Assembly (NCBI GenBank): GCA_963575645.1 | Contig: OY754469.1 | Location: forward strand, 12,542,001 to 12,606,000 | Source: Xanthostigma xanthostigma | Taxonomy: Eukaryota > Arthropoda > Insecta > Raphidioptera > Raphidiidae | Reading direction: 5' to 3' | DNA length: 64,000 nucleotides | Shown here: one piece after another, positions 52,005 to 63,884 of the stretch | Layout of the letters: each line of letters opens with the position of its first letter | Position numbering within the stretch: the first letter of the stretch is position 1 | Position numbers and translations under genes: made by a program | Notes under the pieces: generated by a model | Database searches by the model: none | Told to the model about the DNA's origin: nothing | Seen by the model: only the letters and a program-made list of their open reading frames with translations

Positions 52005-52340
52005 TAAAATACGGGAAGGAAATAAACAATGTGGTACCAATTTGTATGTGTTAATTAGCACACATCGTGATGAAACATACTTCTCTTCGTTTTAATGAGG
52101 TTAAGTGCACAATTTGTTATGTTCCTTCACGACGTGTACGAATTAACGCAGATAAAATCGATTCATAAATACGGGAAGGTAAAAAAGAGTGTGCTACCGA
52201 TTTGAGTGTGTTAATTTGCACACATCGTGATGAAAAATACACAGTTCTCTTCGTTTTAACGAGGGTAAGTGCACAATATATATTTCATCACGATGTGTAC
52301 GAATTAACACAGGTAAAATCGATTCAGGAGAAATCCATAT
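52005..52340 (+). repeat. Two tandem ~165-bp units, each a hairpin
   Basis: ATACGGGAAGG, GTGTTAATTWGCACACATCG and TTCGTTTTAAYGAGGKTAAG recur in both. Within each unit CACACATCGTGATGAAA faces TTYMTCACGAYGTGTACGAA, making a stem of ~25 bp. Confidence 0.75.
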
Positions 52341-52822
52341 AAGAACCTCAATAACGTTCAATAACGTTAAATAACAAATATACCAAGCTCTTTTATAGAG
52401 GGTACGAGCAAATAAATATCTCGGATGTATTATATTGACTCGTGTGTTTATTAAAATTCGCTGACGTTCGTTTCAACATGAGTTCACTTGATTCGTACCA
52501 AATCAAAATCTATTCGGATGAAGTTGTATCGGAAGGCTAGTTTGATTACATTTTCTAAAAATTATTATTTTTTGAATGTGAGATAATAACAATGTAAAAA
52601 TTTCGAAATAATATTTTTTTACTTTTTATAATTAAAATATTATGTAGGTATATCATCATTTTGTTTTATACATTAAACTGGAATTTAAATGTTAACAACT
52701 GAATAGAAGTTACAGTTGATTAATTTTTTTGTGAATCAAGTATTTGTAATGCAAATAGAGGCATGGTAGCTGTGTACCGTGCCAGCTAAAATGAACAATA
52801 ATATTAAGACGAGTCGTCTATT
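52341..52822. other. AT-rich stretch, nothing recognised
   Basis: No supported feature. Confidence 0.35.
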
Positions 52823-52823
52823 A

Positions 52824-53690
52824 CCATTCGAACTAGTGATGTGCCGGATCGTTAAAAATGTATATCCGCGGATACGGATCTGAATACGGATTTTTGGTTT
52901 CAAGGTCCGCGGATACGGATACGGATCTTAACTTTCTTAGAGTTCGCGGCGGTAAATATTGCACATCGACCTTTGGAAAGAGACTATCTGTTATGGGAAA
53001 AAGCTATTGACCTCTTTAAGAGTTAACTCTCATAACAGATTGTCTCTTTCCAAAGATCGATGTGCAATATCTCATTATAAAGATAGTTGATTTAGTACCT
53101 TTGAGTTATGTACTATTAGTATGGTACTCACTACCATAAATGTTTGCAATATAAAGGTGCCAAATACGATTTAAAAAAATAAAAAATAATCTGAATGGAA
53201 TTTAACAGGTTTTCATTATTACCTAATCACCTATATATATATAAAATTTCATCTATGAATTGTAAATTAATAAGGTAAAAGATCCGCCAAAAACTAACGG
53301 ATACGGATACGGATCTTTCTTCTCCCTCGGATACCCGCGGATACGGATACGGATATCCGGCACATCACTTATTCGAACCCACAAATAGGGAATGGTACTA
53401 GTAATTTAGGTCGTCATTTTACTATATTTTCACGTTTTGAGGTTCCCCCGAATCGAAAATCTTTGGAAAAACTCTGTGCGTTTGTTTATCTGTAAACACG
53501 ATACAGGTCAAACGGATGAACGGATTTAAACCAAATTTTGGGCGGATATTTGATATGGAAATATGAAGAGTTCTATTGTTTATGGGGAATATATGCTATA
53601 ACTTTGTTTTTATATAATAATGGTATACTTTTCATAACGGTTTATTATTCTATTTATTTTTCCAAGAAAGTTTTGTAAAAAATCTTCTAT
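52824..53690 (+). mobile_element. CCATTCCAACCCACAAG family, 5' half with nested hAT
   Basis: CCATTCGAAC (52824) and, after the hAT, CCACAAATAGGGAATGGTAC continue the start seen at 54342 and 55489. It then runs through GAGGTTCCCCCGAATC and GATACAGGTCAAACGGATGA and stops at the MITE fragment at 53688. The 3' half is absent. Confidence 0.65.
52834..53370. mobile_element. hAT MITE with GGATACGGAT repeats
   Basis: Ends TAGTGATGTGCCGGAT and TCCGGCACATCACTT, with ATTCGAAC duplicated exactly (52826-52833, 53371-53378). About ten GGATACGGAT/GCGGATACGG units cluster at both ends. In the middle a separate foldback (52959-53070, ~40-bp arms, ATTGCACATCGACCTTTGGA) is found. Confidence 0.9.
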
Positions 53691-53721
53691 CTATAATAAT
53701 GTTCGGTGAATATGGGCATCG
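53688..53721 (+). mobile_element. Right end of the 14.7-kb TTA MITE family
   Basis: CTTCTATCTATAATAATGTTC and GGTGAATATGGGCAT match 15250-15285. Only the terminus is present. Confidence 0.6.
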
Positions 53722-54341
53722 ATCAATTATTTTTCCAGCGAGATCGATTCAAAATTCTTGTGGAGAAAAATATGTGTGATCACAATCGGCCACTGTCTAA
53801 TAAACTTTTCTGCAATCCGGCATTAATTGTGACGGTTCCTGTGCAGTTCACGACACCGCAGTTGGATAATCAATAACCAACCTATCCTGCAACACTACGC
53901 TCGTTTGAATTATATACCCTCCACTTGTGAAACATATTCCCGTACTTTTATTTCAAAACGTATCAATTAATTTGTTTAACAGCCGTAAGTATTATTTTAG
54001 ATCAATATTCAACAGACAATTTAAAAAAAAAAACGAGACTTGTTAAAAATCAATGCAATGTACCATTTCAATTTATTTACTTGTTTGATGGTTGTTAGTG
54101 GTATAATATTTATTTGGTAATTTAAATTTTGAGCTGTCAAATATTGTTTATTGTTTAAATCTTTATTTTTTACTAAGTAGCCGCTTCTCGTGACTGAGAT
54201 GAAACACAGCAACGACAATAGTATTATTGTCTTGCTAAGAGGTACGTACAGACATTTTTTATATACCCGAACTTCCACCATAAAGGTACTGTACTTCCAC
54301 CATTTACTCAAATTTAGCCAGTTTATCTGAGATCTTTATTA
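53722..54341. other. Unassigned stretch
   Basis: A minus frame at 54021-54311 has one hydrophobic stretch (IILLSLLCFISV) and no known domain. Confidence 0.35.
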
Positions 54342-54960
54342 CCATTCCAACCCACAAGTGGTACTAGTTTAGGTGAAAAATCACTTTTCAAAATTTTACA
54401 ATATCTTTTCGTTTTGAGGTCCCCCGAATCCAAAAAACCTACTTTTCGAAAGTCTGTGAACACGATACAGGTCACACGGATAAGCGGATTAAAACCAAAT
54501 TTTGGGAGGAAGTTTGGTATGCAAATATGTCGAGCCCTATTTTTTTTGGGGAAAATCGGCGCATGTGCAGAAGAGATATATGCTATAACGGTGTTTTTTA
54601 TATAATAATGGATTACTTTTCTTAACGGCTTATTATTTTATTTATTTTTTCAAGAAAGTTTCATTAAAAACATTTTTTATAAATTTCATAGTTTCGAAAA
54701 AAAATTGAAAATAAAATAAAGTTGTTCTTTTGTTTTGTGGATCTGTCAGAAACAAACTAGTTAAGCATGGTTTTACATGACATGGAACATATTATGTAGA
54801 TATTATGGCAACGAATAGCAAATATCATATTGAATACTAGTCATTACCCGCATCATCTTACGCAACATCAGAAATTATCTTTTCTTTATTATACTTGTCA
54901 AAATGTCAATATTTTTAAAGTTGGAATGTTTCTGTTGCCCAATTGGCTGGATTTTTTTTA
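54342..54960 (+). mobile_element. CCATTCCAACCCACAAG family, near-complete copy
   Basis: Starts CCATTCCAACCCACAAGTGG and ends near GTTGGAATGTTTCTGTTGCC, so the ends are inverted over CCATTCCAAC. It contains GAGGTCCCCCGAATCC, ACCAAATTTTGGGAGGAAGT, GGCGCATGTGCAGAAGAGAT and GTGGATCTGTCAGAAACAAA. Best aligned with 55489. Confidence 0.75.
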
Positions 54961-55488
54961 TCAAAATAAAATATAGCATATATTACTCGGGCTTAGTTAG
55001 CTTTTTATTAGAGAAGGAATTTTTAGAATCAGTTCAGTAGTTCCAGAGATTATTTTTTTATAATATTAGTATAGACAAAGCTAAGGTATTCTGCCTGTTT
55101 CATAAAAGGCATTTCGTAAGTAAGTCGAAGTGATTGGCATAAATATAGACGTAGTTCCACGTAAAAATATAATTTTTGTAAAAACCAACAATAATGTGTC
55201 CATTCACTATCCCCCAATGGATAAATATTTGTTGGAAAAGCATTTCAATCAATTAATTCTACAGAGGATTCTCCCACAGTTTCATTTTACAATGTCTGTT
55301 TTCATAGTATTTATTTATTTTTTTTTGGTCCCAAAACGCCGATAAAACATACACCGCTTTAATGTGTGTTTCGATATCAAACTGCACATTTCAGTTGATT
55401 ACATTACATAGTTCTGTTTTGATTTGACTGCTGTTGACAATTTTAATCTCATGCGGTTTCAATTGAGTCAAGAAAAGCCTGCATTTAC
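54961..55488. other. Unassigned stretch
   Basis: A plus frame at 55130-55345 has no domain. 55010-55080 looks like a Helitron-style tail phrase but lacks ends. Confidence 0.35.
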
Positions 55489-56140
55489 CATCCCAAACCC
55501 ACAAGTGGGGAATGGTACTAGTTTAGGTCAAAAATCACTTTTCAATATTGTACAATATCTTTTCGTTTTGAGGTCCCCCGAATCCAAAAAACATATTTTT
55601 GGAAAAACTCTATGCGTCTGTTTGTCCGTTAATCTGTAGGTCTGTTAATCCGTTAATCTGTAAATCTGTAAACACGATACACGTCAAACGGACAAGCGGA
55701 TTGAAACCAAATTTTGGGAGGATGTTTGATAAGCAAATATGAAGAGCTCTATTGTTTTTAGGAAAATCGGCGCATGCGCAGAAGAGATTTTGTTTTTTAT
55801 ATAATAATGGTATACTTTTCATAACGGTTTATTATTCTATTCATTTTTTCAAGAAAGTTTTGTTACAAAACTTTATAGTTTTGGAATTTTTTTTTAAATA
55901 AAAAAAATCGGCTGTACTTTTGTTTTGTAGATCTGTCAGAAATAAAGTCGTTAAGCATTCTTGGATTAATTTTTACATGGCGTGAACATATTATGTAGGT
56001 AACCAAGCCAACGAACAGCAAATATCATATTGAATACCAGTCATTACCCGCGCAATATCAGAAATTGAATTTTATTTATTATACTATAACAATATTTTTA
56101 AAGTTGGAATGGTTTCGTCACCCGATTAACTGGAATTTTT
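55489..56140 (+). mobile_element. CCATTCCAACCCACAAG family, second near-complete copy
   Basis: Starts CCATCCCAAACCCACAAGTGG, ends near GTTGGAATGGTTTCGTCACC. It differs from the 54342 copy by a short expansion of CTGTTAATCCGTTAATCTGT near 55630. Confidence 0.75.
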
Positions 56141-56674
56141 TATTTTGCATAAAATTAGCTTTAATTTAAATTGATACCAATTTTGGTCCCAACTGTATAT
56201 AACGAAAAAAACATATAAACACAAAACAGGACAAGAATTTCAGGGCTTGTATTTATTTTATATATATATATAACTTTTTTAAAACAGTAATATCCATTTT
56301 ATTACAGTCAACATACACACATAAAGTCGTTGAAATATAAATGTTATGACAACTTTTTTATTTTGAGTACTAAAATATATCTAGACATAGTATAGCTCAT
56401 ATACTCAAAAAGAAGATATTATTATTTCAATTTGGTAGAAAAATATCTGTAGTAAAATATTTATGAAAAAAGTGAATTTATAGCTCAAATAATATATCTA
56501 AAAACATTTTATGATATTTAGGGTCAGCGGACACATGCTATTATTTTTTTTTTGCACTTTGAGATCAAATATTTCAAAAACTGTCCTCGTCAACACTTTT
56601 TAACAGAAAATTATTCTCTTTCCGAGTCGATAAAAATTGAAGTGGTCGTTTAAAATAAAATAGATAAGAAATTT
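56141..56674. other. AT-rich stretch, nothing recognised
   Basis: Contains a short (TA)n at 56261-56271. No other feature. Confidence 0.35.
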
Positions 56675-57045
56675 TTTAAGTTAAACGGTTTTATAGTACA
56701 ATCGACGATGTACTAAAAACTAGAAAATAATTATGAGTCATTATTAAGCGATAATGGCCATAAAAGCCGATTCGCTCCTTTTAAAATAAAAAAAAAATAT
56801 ATGAGTCACCATAGGAGGCTTTGATTAACTAAAATAAAATTGTGTAGCGCATTTAGTAGAAAACTTTCATTTGCCTGAGACTTGAGATCATATTTAGCTT
56901 TCGACTGTCTTCTTCGACTATAATGTAACTATAAATGCATCCCACGATTTAATTTCAATTTAACGAAAGTCACTTGCGGTGATTATAATTATTTTCTACT
57001 TTTTAGTACATCATCGATTGTACAATAGAACCGTTTAAGTTAAAA
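56675..57045. mobile_element. Foldback MITE, ~65-bp arms
   Basis: TTAAGTTAAACGGTTTTATA and GTACAATCGACGATGTACTA pair with the complement at 56985-57043. The centre has no frame. Confidence 0.7.
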
Positions 57046-57091
57046 AGATTTTTTTACCTTTTTTACTTCTAAGTCCTTAATGCGATTTATT

Positions 57092-57579
57092 CAGTGCCGG
57101 ATTAAGACTCCTTGATGCCCTAAGCATTTCCTGCTTATGGGTCCCATCTCTAATATGATCAGATTATAAAAAAAATTCAAATTGGTAGAAAAAAGTTAAA
57201 AAGGATAGATTTTTAGGAAAAAAATTGAATTTTACAATCAATGCTCTCATTGAAAATTTGGCTGTCTATAAAATCGGACCTTAGGCATTTTTATACAATT
57301 AATAGAAAAAAAGTTTCAAAACTTTAAAATTAGAAAAATTGAACCCTTAAGAAATAATGTTTTTTTCGTTTTCATTTTCAAAAATAAATTATTTTTTATT
57401 TTTAACTTTTATACTTCTAAAGACAGTATAGATCAAATTTTTGATGACATGACAAAAAGAAAAAAAATTGTTGACACGGTTTAGTGAGGTACCTACTTTT
57501 CATTTCTGCTTCTTGCTGCCTCCTAAAACGTGATGCCCTAAGCAATTGCTTAATTTGCTTATAGGTTAATTCGGTACTG
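57092..57579 (+). mobile_element. hAT MITE (CAGTGCCGGATTAA), copy 2
   Basis: Starts CAGTGCCGGATTAAGACTCC, ends TTAATTCGGTACTG. Flanks GATTTATT (57084-57091) and GCTTTATT (57580-57587) match at 7 of 8. Reverse copy of 35103-35600. Confidence 0.85.
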
Positions 57580-57587
57580 GCTTTATT

Positions 57588-58446
57588 AAAAGCTCGATTT
57601 GCATCCGGACGATAGCCGGACCGGTCAGTTAGTTATTATAATATTGTATTGTCATCGGAACTACATACGTATGCAAAATTTCAACTCAATAGGATAACGG
57701 GAAGTAGTTGAAAAAGCTGTCGCAAGATTTGAAACAAATATACGAGATCAAGCTAAATAAAACCGTTTAAAAATCATTGATGACTTCTTGGCTCAAAAAC
57801 AAGATACGATCAAAAAATGATTGTTTTCAGAAACATACATTTTTAAGAAGCGCAATCAACGTGTTGTTATATTTTTCTCATAAAATTTCAGCAAGAATTT
57901 AAATTTTCATATGTTTTCACAGCACCTATAAAATGAACAGCCTGTAAGCTATATAATGTGTGGACATATTAGGTCCGTGAATATAGTGCATAGTGAGAAT
58001 AGAATGTGCGATACAATCAAAAATATTTGCATATTATGAAAGAAAAACAATGAATATTTGAGTATCTCACATCACATTTCACCCTCGAGTTTTCGCTTAA
58101 GCCATAACAAGACAAAAAGAGCAAATTGTTTTGCTAAAAAGAAAATTAGTTTCACTGAATCATTCTGTCTGCGGTTTATTTTGATTCTGAGAATATTTGT
58201 TGTTTTTAGTTTAACGGGATTTCACTTACACCGGTAATAAAGTTCGGTGAAAAACATTTCTTTTAAAAATGTGCTCAGTGGCGTACCAACATAAATCATA
58301 AAACATTTTAGTAACATTTTGTACAATCATTCATGATTGTTAAAAAACATAATAAAAACATATTTTAAATTTATTCATGAAAACATTGTTGTTGATAACA
58401 AAGGAATCAGAATCAATTCATCATTGTAAACAAACAGATGTGTAAA
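57588..58446. other. AT-rich stretch with a Helitron-style phrase
   Basis: 57655-57725 (TGCAAAATTTCAACTCAATA, GATAACGGGAAGTAG) recalls a lepidopteran Helitron body without ends. Nothing else recognised. Confidence 0.35.
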
Positions 58447-58683
58447 GGCGGCTACTCACTACGCGGTACTTGGCAAGTAACTTGACATGACCGTAGTTTG
58501 GCAAGTATTTGTACAAGTGAAAGTAAACTGTACACACTACGTGCCTATAGTAGTCATTTGTTTATGAATTCGGGAAGTGCAAGTCATCGTGAAAGCACCA
58601 TGGTATATTAATAATAATCATGGAGTCAGAAGGTGATGATTCTATCGAGGATGCTGCATTTCTAGTTATGAGTTGTGGTTACA
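58447..58683 (+). mobile_element. PIF/Harbinger element, 5' end only
   Basis: GGCGGCTACTCACTACGCGG is a PIF/Harbinger-type terminus with TTGGCAAGTA subterminal repeats. An ATG at 58620 opens MESEGDDSIEDAAFLVMSC, a plausible transposase start. It is cut by a Helitron 5' end at 58689. Confidence 0.55.
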
Positions 58684-58688
58684 TTTTA

Positions 58689-58765
58689 TCTATACAGATA
58701 AATAAAATTAAAGTGTCTGTTTGTAATGTCAAAATAATAGCTTTTTATTAAATGCATATGAATGT
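58689..58765 (+). mobile_element. Helitron 5' end, truncated
   Basis: A|TCTATACAGATAAATAAAA follows the start of the 36599 Helitron for ~75 bases and then stops at the next element. Confidence 0.6.
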
Positions 58766-58986
58766 TACGGTCAATGTCCGAAATCCGGGCAATGTCGACA
58801 ATGCCCGAGCCACATCGGGCAATGTCCGAAATCGGATATGGTTCAAAAAATAGATTTTTTATAAACATGAAACGCTGACATTTAAATGTATCTTTATCAT
58901 GATAAGTTATCATTAACGCTTTATGGAATTTTTATCACTGATATCAACTATTGAAGAATATATTTTTCAGCTTTCTATTACAATTG
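58766..58986. mobile_element. GGGCAATGTC-family element, one arm
   Basis: ATGTTACGGTCAATGTCCG to CAGCTTTCTATTACAATTG matches the left part of 42672-44460 and keeps the uninterrupted insertion site used there. The other arm is missing. Confidence 0.75.
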
Positions 58987-59147
58987 TCCCGTTGGAATTT
59001 TTGGAAAAAAATAATTCTAACTGATTTTATAACGATTTCTTTAGCGATACCAGTTTTAGACAAACGTATAAAACCATATAACTTTTCCAATATTCAATCG
59101 TTATAAAATCGGTTAGAATTAATTTTTTCCAAAAATTCCAACGGGAT
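58987..59147. repeat. Palindrome with ~50-bp arms
   Basis: TCCCGTTGGAATTTTTGGAA and ATAACGATT face their complements; the loop is ~55 bases. It begins exactly where the preceding element is cut. Confidence 0.75.
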
Positions 59148-59742
59148 ACTAAAGTTGAATGGATTTGTGATTTTTCTGGTTTGGTCTGACCAGCGAAACC
59201 CGTTTGTGAAAAAAATGGCGCAATTTGCAATTAAGGAAACAAAAAAAAGTGATCGTTAATTACTCGAGAAGTAATTGGCCGATGACGCTAAAATTATTCA
59301 TGCATGTTTGGGTCAACATAGACATCATTTTTGAGAATTTTCAGCCATCTATGTGCGGTCATTTTTTATCAAAAAAATAGTGAAAAATACGTGTTTTTAA
59401 ACTATCGAGGCTATTTGCAAGTTAACAATTGCACTTAGCGACCTCTGTAAGTGATCATTTTTTAAGAAATTTCATAAGGAACAACTTTCTCAATGCATAT
59501 GCTATACTAAAAGTCAAGAGGAACGGAGATATTAAAGGAAATAGAGAAAAAAGCACTATTTTCGTCACTAATTGTCAATTATAAAATCAAGCACACCAAC
59601 AATTTGTAAGCAAACTTGGGGGGTTGAACTACACCCTAAAACGAAGCGATTCCAACAATAATCTCGCCTGTGCCCGAAAAATACACCCAAAACTTCTCGC
59701 CGTCTTCCCTATTTGTTCTGATATCGGGTTCGGCCGGTAACA
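59148..59742. other. Unassigned stretch
   Basis: No element ends or coding homology recognised. Confidence 0.35.
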
Positions 59743-59744
59743 TA

Positions 59745-60130
59745 CAGGGTGAGTCAGACCACCCGTATCAGTCTAGATTTTAAATGCCGACTTTTAAAAT
59801 TAAGTTTGTTATTCTGACATGTTAATTTAATAATTTCAAACGAATATTACTTAACAGGGGTGGCAGTAACAAAAAAAAATGTCCTACAAAACTTGTTTAT
59901 TTTTTAAAGATCTTTTCAACAAGACCACTTTCGACCTATCGTGCCATTTAACATTCCGGAGTTCTGAACATTCCGGAGCAAACTAACAGGGAAGTCGACC
60001 TTTCCGGGGGGAAAAAATATCACCATTCGATTCTTCATTAGGGCTTTTATAATACAGATTTTTGACACAACTCTCTACGACTAACCGTTTTTGAAAAAAA
60101 CGACTGATACGGGTGGTCTGACTCACCCTG
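59745..60130. mobile_element. TA-flanked MITE, CAGGGTGAGTCAGACCACCC ends
   Basis: Perfect ~30-bp inverted ends reaching GTATCAGTC, with TA at 59743-59744 and 60131-60132. It is mariner-like by duplication. The interior has a short AACATTCCGGAG direct repeat. Confidence 0.85.
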
Positions 60131-60274
60131 TATATAATATAATAAAAACACAAATTTTCGTAGAAATATTTGTAAAAGTATGGGTATAGACTCTTGTACA
60201 AAAAAAATCTATTTTTAGATGGTAAGAAAATGAGTTTTCGTTTAATCTTGAAGAAATCGTTTAAATGAGCATTA
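60131..60274. other. Spacer
   Basis: Nothing recognised. Confidence 0.3.
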
Positions 60275-61004
60275 TCTTATATATAAAAATGAATCGCAAA
60301 ATGTGTTGGTAAGCGCATAACTCAACAACGCCTGGACCAATTTGGCCAAATCTTTTTTTAAAATGTTCGTTGAAGTTCAAGGATGGTTTTTACGGCGAGA
60401 AAAATTAGAATTATTGCTGGAAAAACCCTAAAAATAGCCCTTTTCTTTTTCCCATACAAATGATTTCTAACTAAAACGTAGTCAATTTGAGCTTTATTGC
60501 TATGGTATAAAGTATTATTAAAGACACGAATTTTTTTTTTAATTCGTATCCATGGTTTTAAAATATAAACAGCCTTATGTATGATTTGAAAAAATTCTGT
60601 CAAAAATTAAAAAAACATTTATATATACTTTTAACATTTTTCATCATTAAATAATTTTCAAGTGATTTTATAACCTCAAAAGTACTCAACACGTGACACG
60701 AGCTTCCAATAACAACGGATTTTGTGTTGTAAGTATACTTTTTTTTATTCATATCGAAAATGTTGTTGATCTTATAAAAATTGGTCGATAATTTATTTAT
60801 TGAAGAGTACTAATCAGACGTTAATCAAAGATTCAAATATCCCCATTCGTTCTTTTGCACCGGGCACGACGGCGTAGCCGGAGTGTTCGACATACACACA
60901 TATACGTCCATGTATATTTTAAAATAAATAAAATAGATAGATAGATGTTCCAATTATATAGATATAATACTGTTAGGCGGTACGAAGTTCGCCGGGACCG
61001 CTAG
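60275..61004 (+). mobile_element. Helitron containing a Penelope-like fragment
   Basis: Starts A|TCTTATATATAAAAATGAAT and CAACAACGCCTGGACCAATT. Ends with hairpin GGCG-GTACGAAGTT-CGCC, then GGGACCGCTAG|T. 60776-60838 matches the Penelope-like tail (ATTGGTCGATAATTTATTTA). Some internal sequence (60860-60900) looks like another Helitron 3' end without CTAG, so two elements may be fused. Confidence 0.6.
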
Positions 61005-61258
61005 TTTCCTATAAAAGTGATGATGTATGAAAAGTAGGTAAACCTTTTCATTTCCGGTACAAATAATTCGCTTACCGAGCTTATGCCACAACGGTGGCTG
61101 AAGAAATGGGAGTCTAAAGAAAATCTATATCATGTTTAGACTCAAGAGTATTTTTCCACGCTAATATCAATGTCAAGGATGAATTGTTTATGTCAAACGC
61201 GATAAAATTTCAGAACTCGAAACTTAACTTTTTAGTATATAATATATTAGGGTGTTTA
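61005..61258. other. Spacer
   Basis: Nothing recognised. Confidence 0.3.
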
Positions 61259-61855
61259 TTTTGACGTGATAACGTCTTATAAATTGATGAATCACCAATC
61301 TAATAAATTGATAAAACACCGGCTGCATGTACGAAAAAGTGTAACGTTCCTAACGGTCGTAACGTTCCTAACGTTCCGCCTGACCCTGTGCGTGCTTTTC
61401 TCGAAAACGGCCCTAACGATTTGGATGAAATTTACTGAAAAGGGATTTTGGGGGGCAAAAAATCGTTTTAGCTAGGTCTCATCTCTCGAAAAAATCGTTT
61501 TCTTACAAATTTTATCATTATAAAAATCAATTTTTTGACGTATGAAAATACTTAAATATTGTAAGTAGGTTTTGGAATTTTATATAAACAGTGAAACAAT
61601 TGTTTTATAAATATTATGACAGCTAATCTTTGAGACTTAAAATAAATACGAAAGAAAGAAAGTTAAAAAAAACAATTATATTATATGGTGAGTAATTTAA
61701 ATAAATAAAATTAACCTAAATTTGAAGCGAAAGATGCAATATCATAGATTCGAATTATTATAATTATTATATAAATTTAGGTTATGTATTACGGAATACA
61801 TTATCACGTAAAACTATCGTCCGTAAACCGACTTTACAGACAACCAATTTTTTTT
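61259..61855 (-). mobile_element. Unclassified element (ACGTGATAACGT family), copy c
   Basis: Begins TTGACGTGATAACGTCTTAT and ends ACAACCAATTTTTTTTT on the plus strand, so it lies opposite to copies a and b. The middle has CGTTCCTAACGTTCCGCC repeats and AATAATTATA-rich DNA. Confidence 0.65.
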
Positions 61856-62320
61856 TCGGTCTCACTGACTAATGTTTTAGCATAAGACCTAAAAAATCCT
61901 CAAAATTTTAGCTTCCTAAATCAAACCTGTGGAAGGCGCAAACCAAGTTTATTTCCCATTTAATTAACATGGGAAAAACGTCGTTTTTCCTCAAACATGG
62001 ATAGCTGGTATTGTTTTAAATTTTTAACAGCAGCGTTTTATAGAGAATTAAATTTCTCACAAAAGAGGTCCTTAATACTAAATCCGTGAATTAATTATTT
62101 TCAAAGATACATATATTCGTTTAAACATTATCATAAAAATCGCATTTCATTTCATTAATTTATGTTTAAACGAGCATATCTTTGAAAATAATGAATTCAC
62201 GGATCTAGTACTAGACATTTTTTGTGGGAAATTTAATTCTCTACAAAATGCTGCTATCAAAAATTAATAAAAATGTTTTTATCAGCTATCCATGTTTGAG
62301 TAAAAACGTCGTTTTTCCCA

Positions 62321-62799
62321 TCTATACTAATATAATATAAACTGAAGAGTTTGTTTGTTTGAAAAATGTTGCAAAATGTATCTCAAAAATAAGCTTCTAT
62401 TCAGGTGAAATGCACTAACTAAATATACTCATATTAGAGCGTTGTCATAATACAGCGCCGGCTAGCTCAATCGGTAGAGCACACGACTGTCAATATCACG
62501 GTCGTGGGTTCGAGCCCTACGTTGGGCGAATATATTTTTATTTTCTACATTGCTTTGTTCTAAGGCTTACATTTAAATTTATTTTAATTTTATTTAATTA
62601 ATTAAAAAAAATTATTAGTTTAAAAAAGTATAAATACTGCTTTTTATCAACAAAAACTTTTGAACGGTAACCCCGATCAATGATCATCATGAAAGGACAC
62701 AACATTCATCTCGGTAAACTAAGATGAATGTGTGTACTCATGTTCCTCCCTACCCCATTCGTTCTTTTACACCCGGGTGAAACCGGACGGGATCGCTAG
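62321..62799 (+). mobile_element. Helitron with tRNA-like insert, copy 2
   Basis: Starts A|TCTATACTAATATAATAT, ends CCGG-GTGAAA-CCGG hairpin, ACGGGATCGCTAG|T. Its exact limits are confirmed because it splits a MITE terminus between A and T. The body carries the same tRNA-like passenger as 30830-31564. Confidence 0.9.
62456..62528 (+). pseudogene. tRNA-Lys-like segment inside Helitron
   Basis: CCGGCTAGCTCAATCGGTAG and GTGGGTTCGAGCCCTACGTT keep a perfect D-stem (GCTC/GAGC) and a T-arm that pairs fully with one G-U. The anticodon arm is wrecked (CACGA does not pair with TATCA; the loop reads CTGTCAA). Boxes A and B are close to consensus, so pol III could still bind. Confidence 0.7.
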
Positions 62800-62805
62800 T
62801 GTTAA

Positions 62806-63804
62806 ATAAATGGGAAACATTAGCTAATGAAACCAAAAAATAAAAAAAAAAAACACTCTAATATACATATTATATGTCGTTGGTCAAATGCCGGGATCTT
62901 GACGTTTTGCGTATATGAACGAGGAATGACTCTCGGTAGACCTAATCAATTTTAACGAAAAATATACACATGGAAAACTTCCCCCGCACGAAATCTATTT
63001 AAAATTAATCTTTAAAGACCATTTTATAGGTTGCATCTAAAAACAATTTTTGGCCCCAAAATACCGAAAAATTTAGAGAAATTCTAAATTTTACTTCTCA
63101 AAAAAGATTTAAGTTTATCAGAATCGCAGCTGTAATTAATAATCTCGGCGAATGTTTAATTATTCTATTTTACCAAACCATTTATATACCTAAACCAATT
63201 TGCCTTGTGATCAGAGCAGATATAACCCATCTCACTGGTTTTAAGCTTTATAATTGCTACATTTTCCGAGGCCCGTAAAATACGTGAAATTGTGGTTTCT
63301 TTAGCGTTCTTTCTTGCCAACAGCCTCCTTTTAATGTCAGAACATATATTTTATGTTATATTGTATATCAAATGTTTGAGGGTATCTCATAATGAATTCT
63401 TTTTATATTCACGCGCTGTGTACAGCTGTACTGCATATTGTGGTATAATAATAATTGAAGTCCGGAGGATGAAATTGTTTGCATAATTGCAGCGTACAAA
63501 CTCAGTTCACCCGGAATTGCTCATATGCCATTGTTTATGTTACAAACTGTGCATAACTAGACTTACATAATAAATTCATTGTCTAGCACTAATAGATCCA
63601 GTATGTGTATATTTATTCGTTGTTCGTTGCTTACATTATTAATAATTAAATCATAACATTAAAGCAATCATATTATAACGATAAAGAAAAACAGTGAGTA
63701 TAAACACTTAGGTGTGAATAAGATAACAATTACGACAGCTGACCAAGAAGGTTACTATCATCAGTTTGTTGTTTCTGCATGAGCGTATGTAACCTCTATA
63801 CAAA
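62806..63804. other. AT-rich stretch, nothing recognised
   Basis: A plus frame at 63292-63486 is hydrophobic at its start and has no known domain; not called. Confidence 0.35.
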
Positions 63805-63884
63805 TCTTTATATATATAAAAATGTCGTGTCACGATGTTCGTCCAAATTCCAAAACCACTGAAGCGATTTTAATGAAATGTTGT
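63805..63884 (+). mobile_element. Helitron-type 5' end
   Basis: A|TCTTTATATATATAAAAATG, then TGTCACGATGTTCGTCC and AACCACTGAAGCGATTTTAA: a familiar lepidopteran Helitron start, running directly into a microsatellite. Confidence 0.5.

Larger units (their letters stand above)
61968..62801. mobile_element. TTAA-flanked foldback MITE split by a Helitron
   Basis: Starts CATGGGAAAAACGTCGTTTT after TTAA (61964-61967). The right arm runs to CCCA (62320), is interrupted by the Helitron 62321-62799, and resumes TG then TTAA (62802-62805). Rejoining gives CCCATG-TTAA, an exact mirror of the left end. Arms are ~150 bp with scattered mismatches. Confidence 0.85.

Noticed and set aside
54021..54311. Small membrane protein
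   Set aside because: One hydrophobic stretch in AT-rich DNA is expected by chance.
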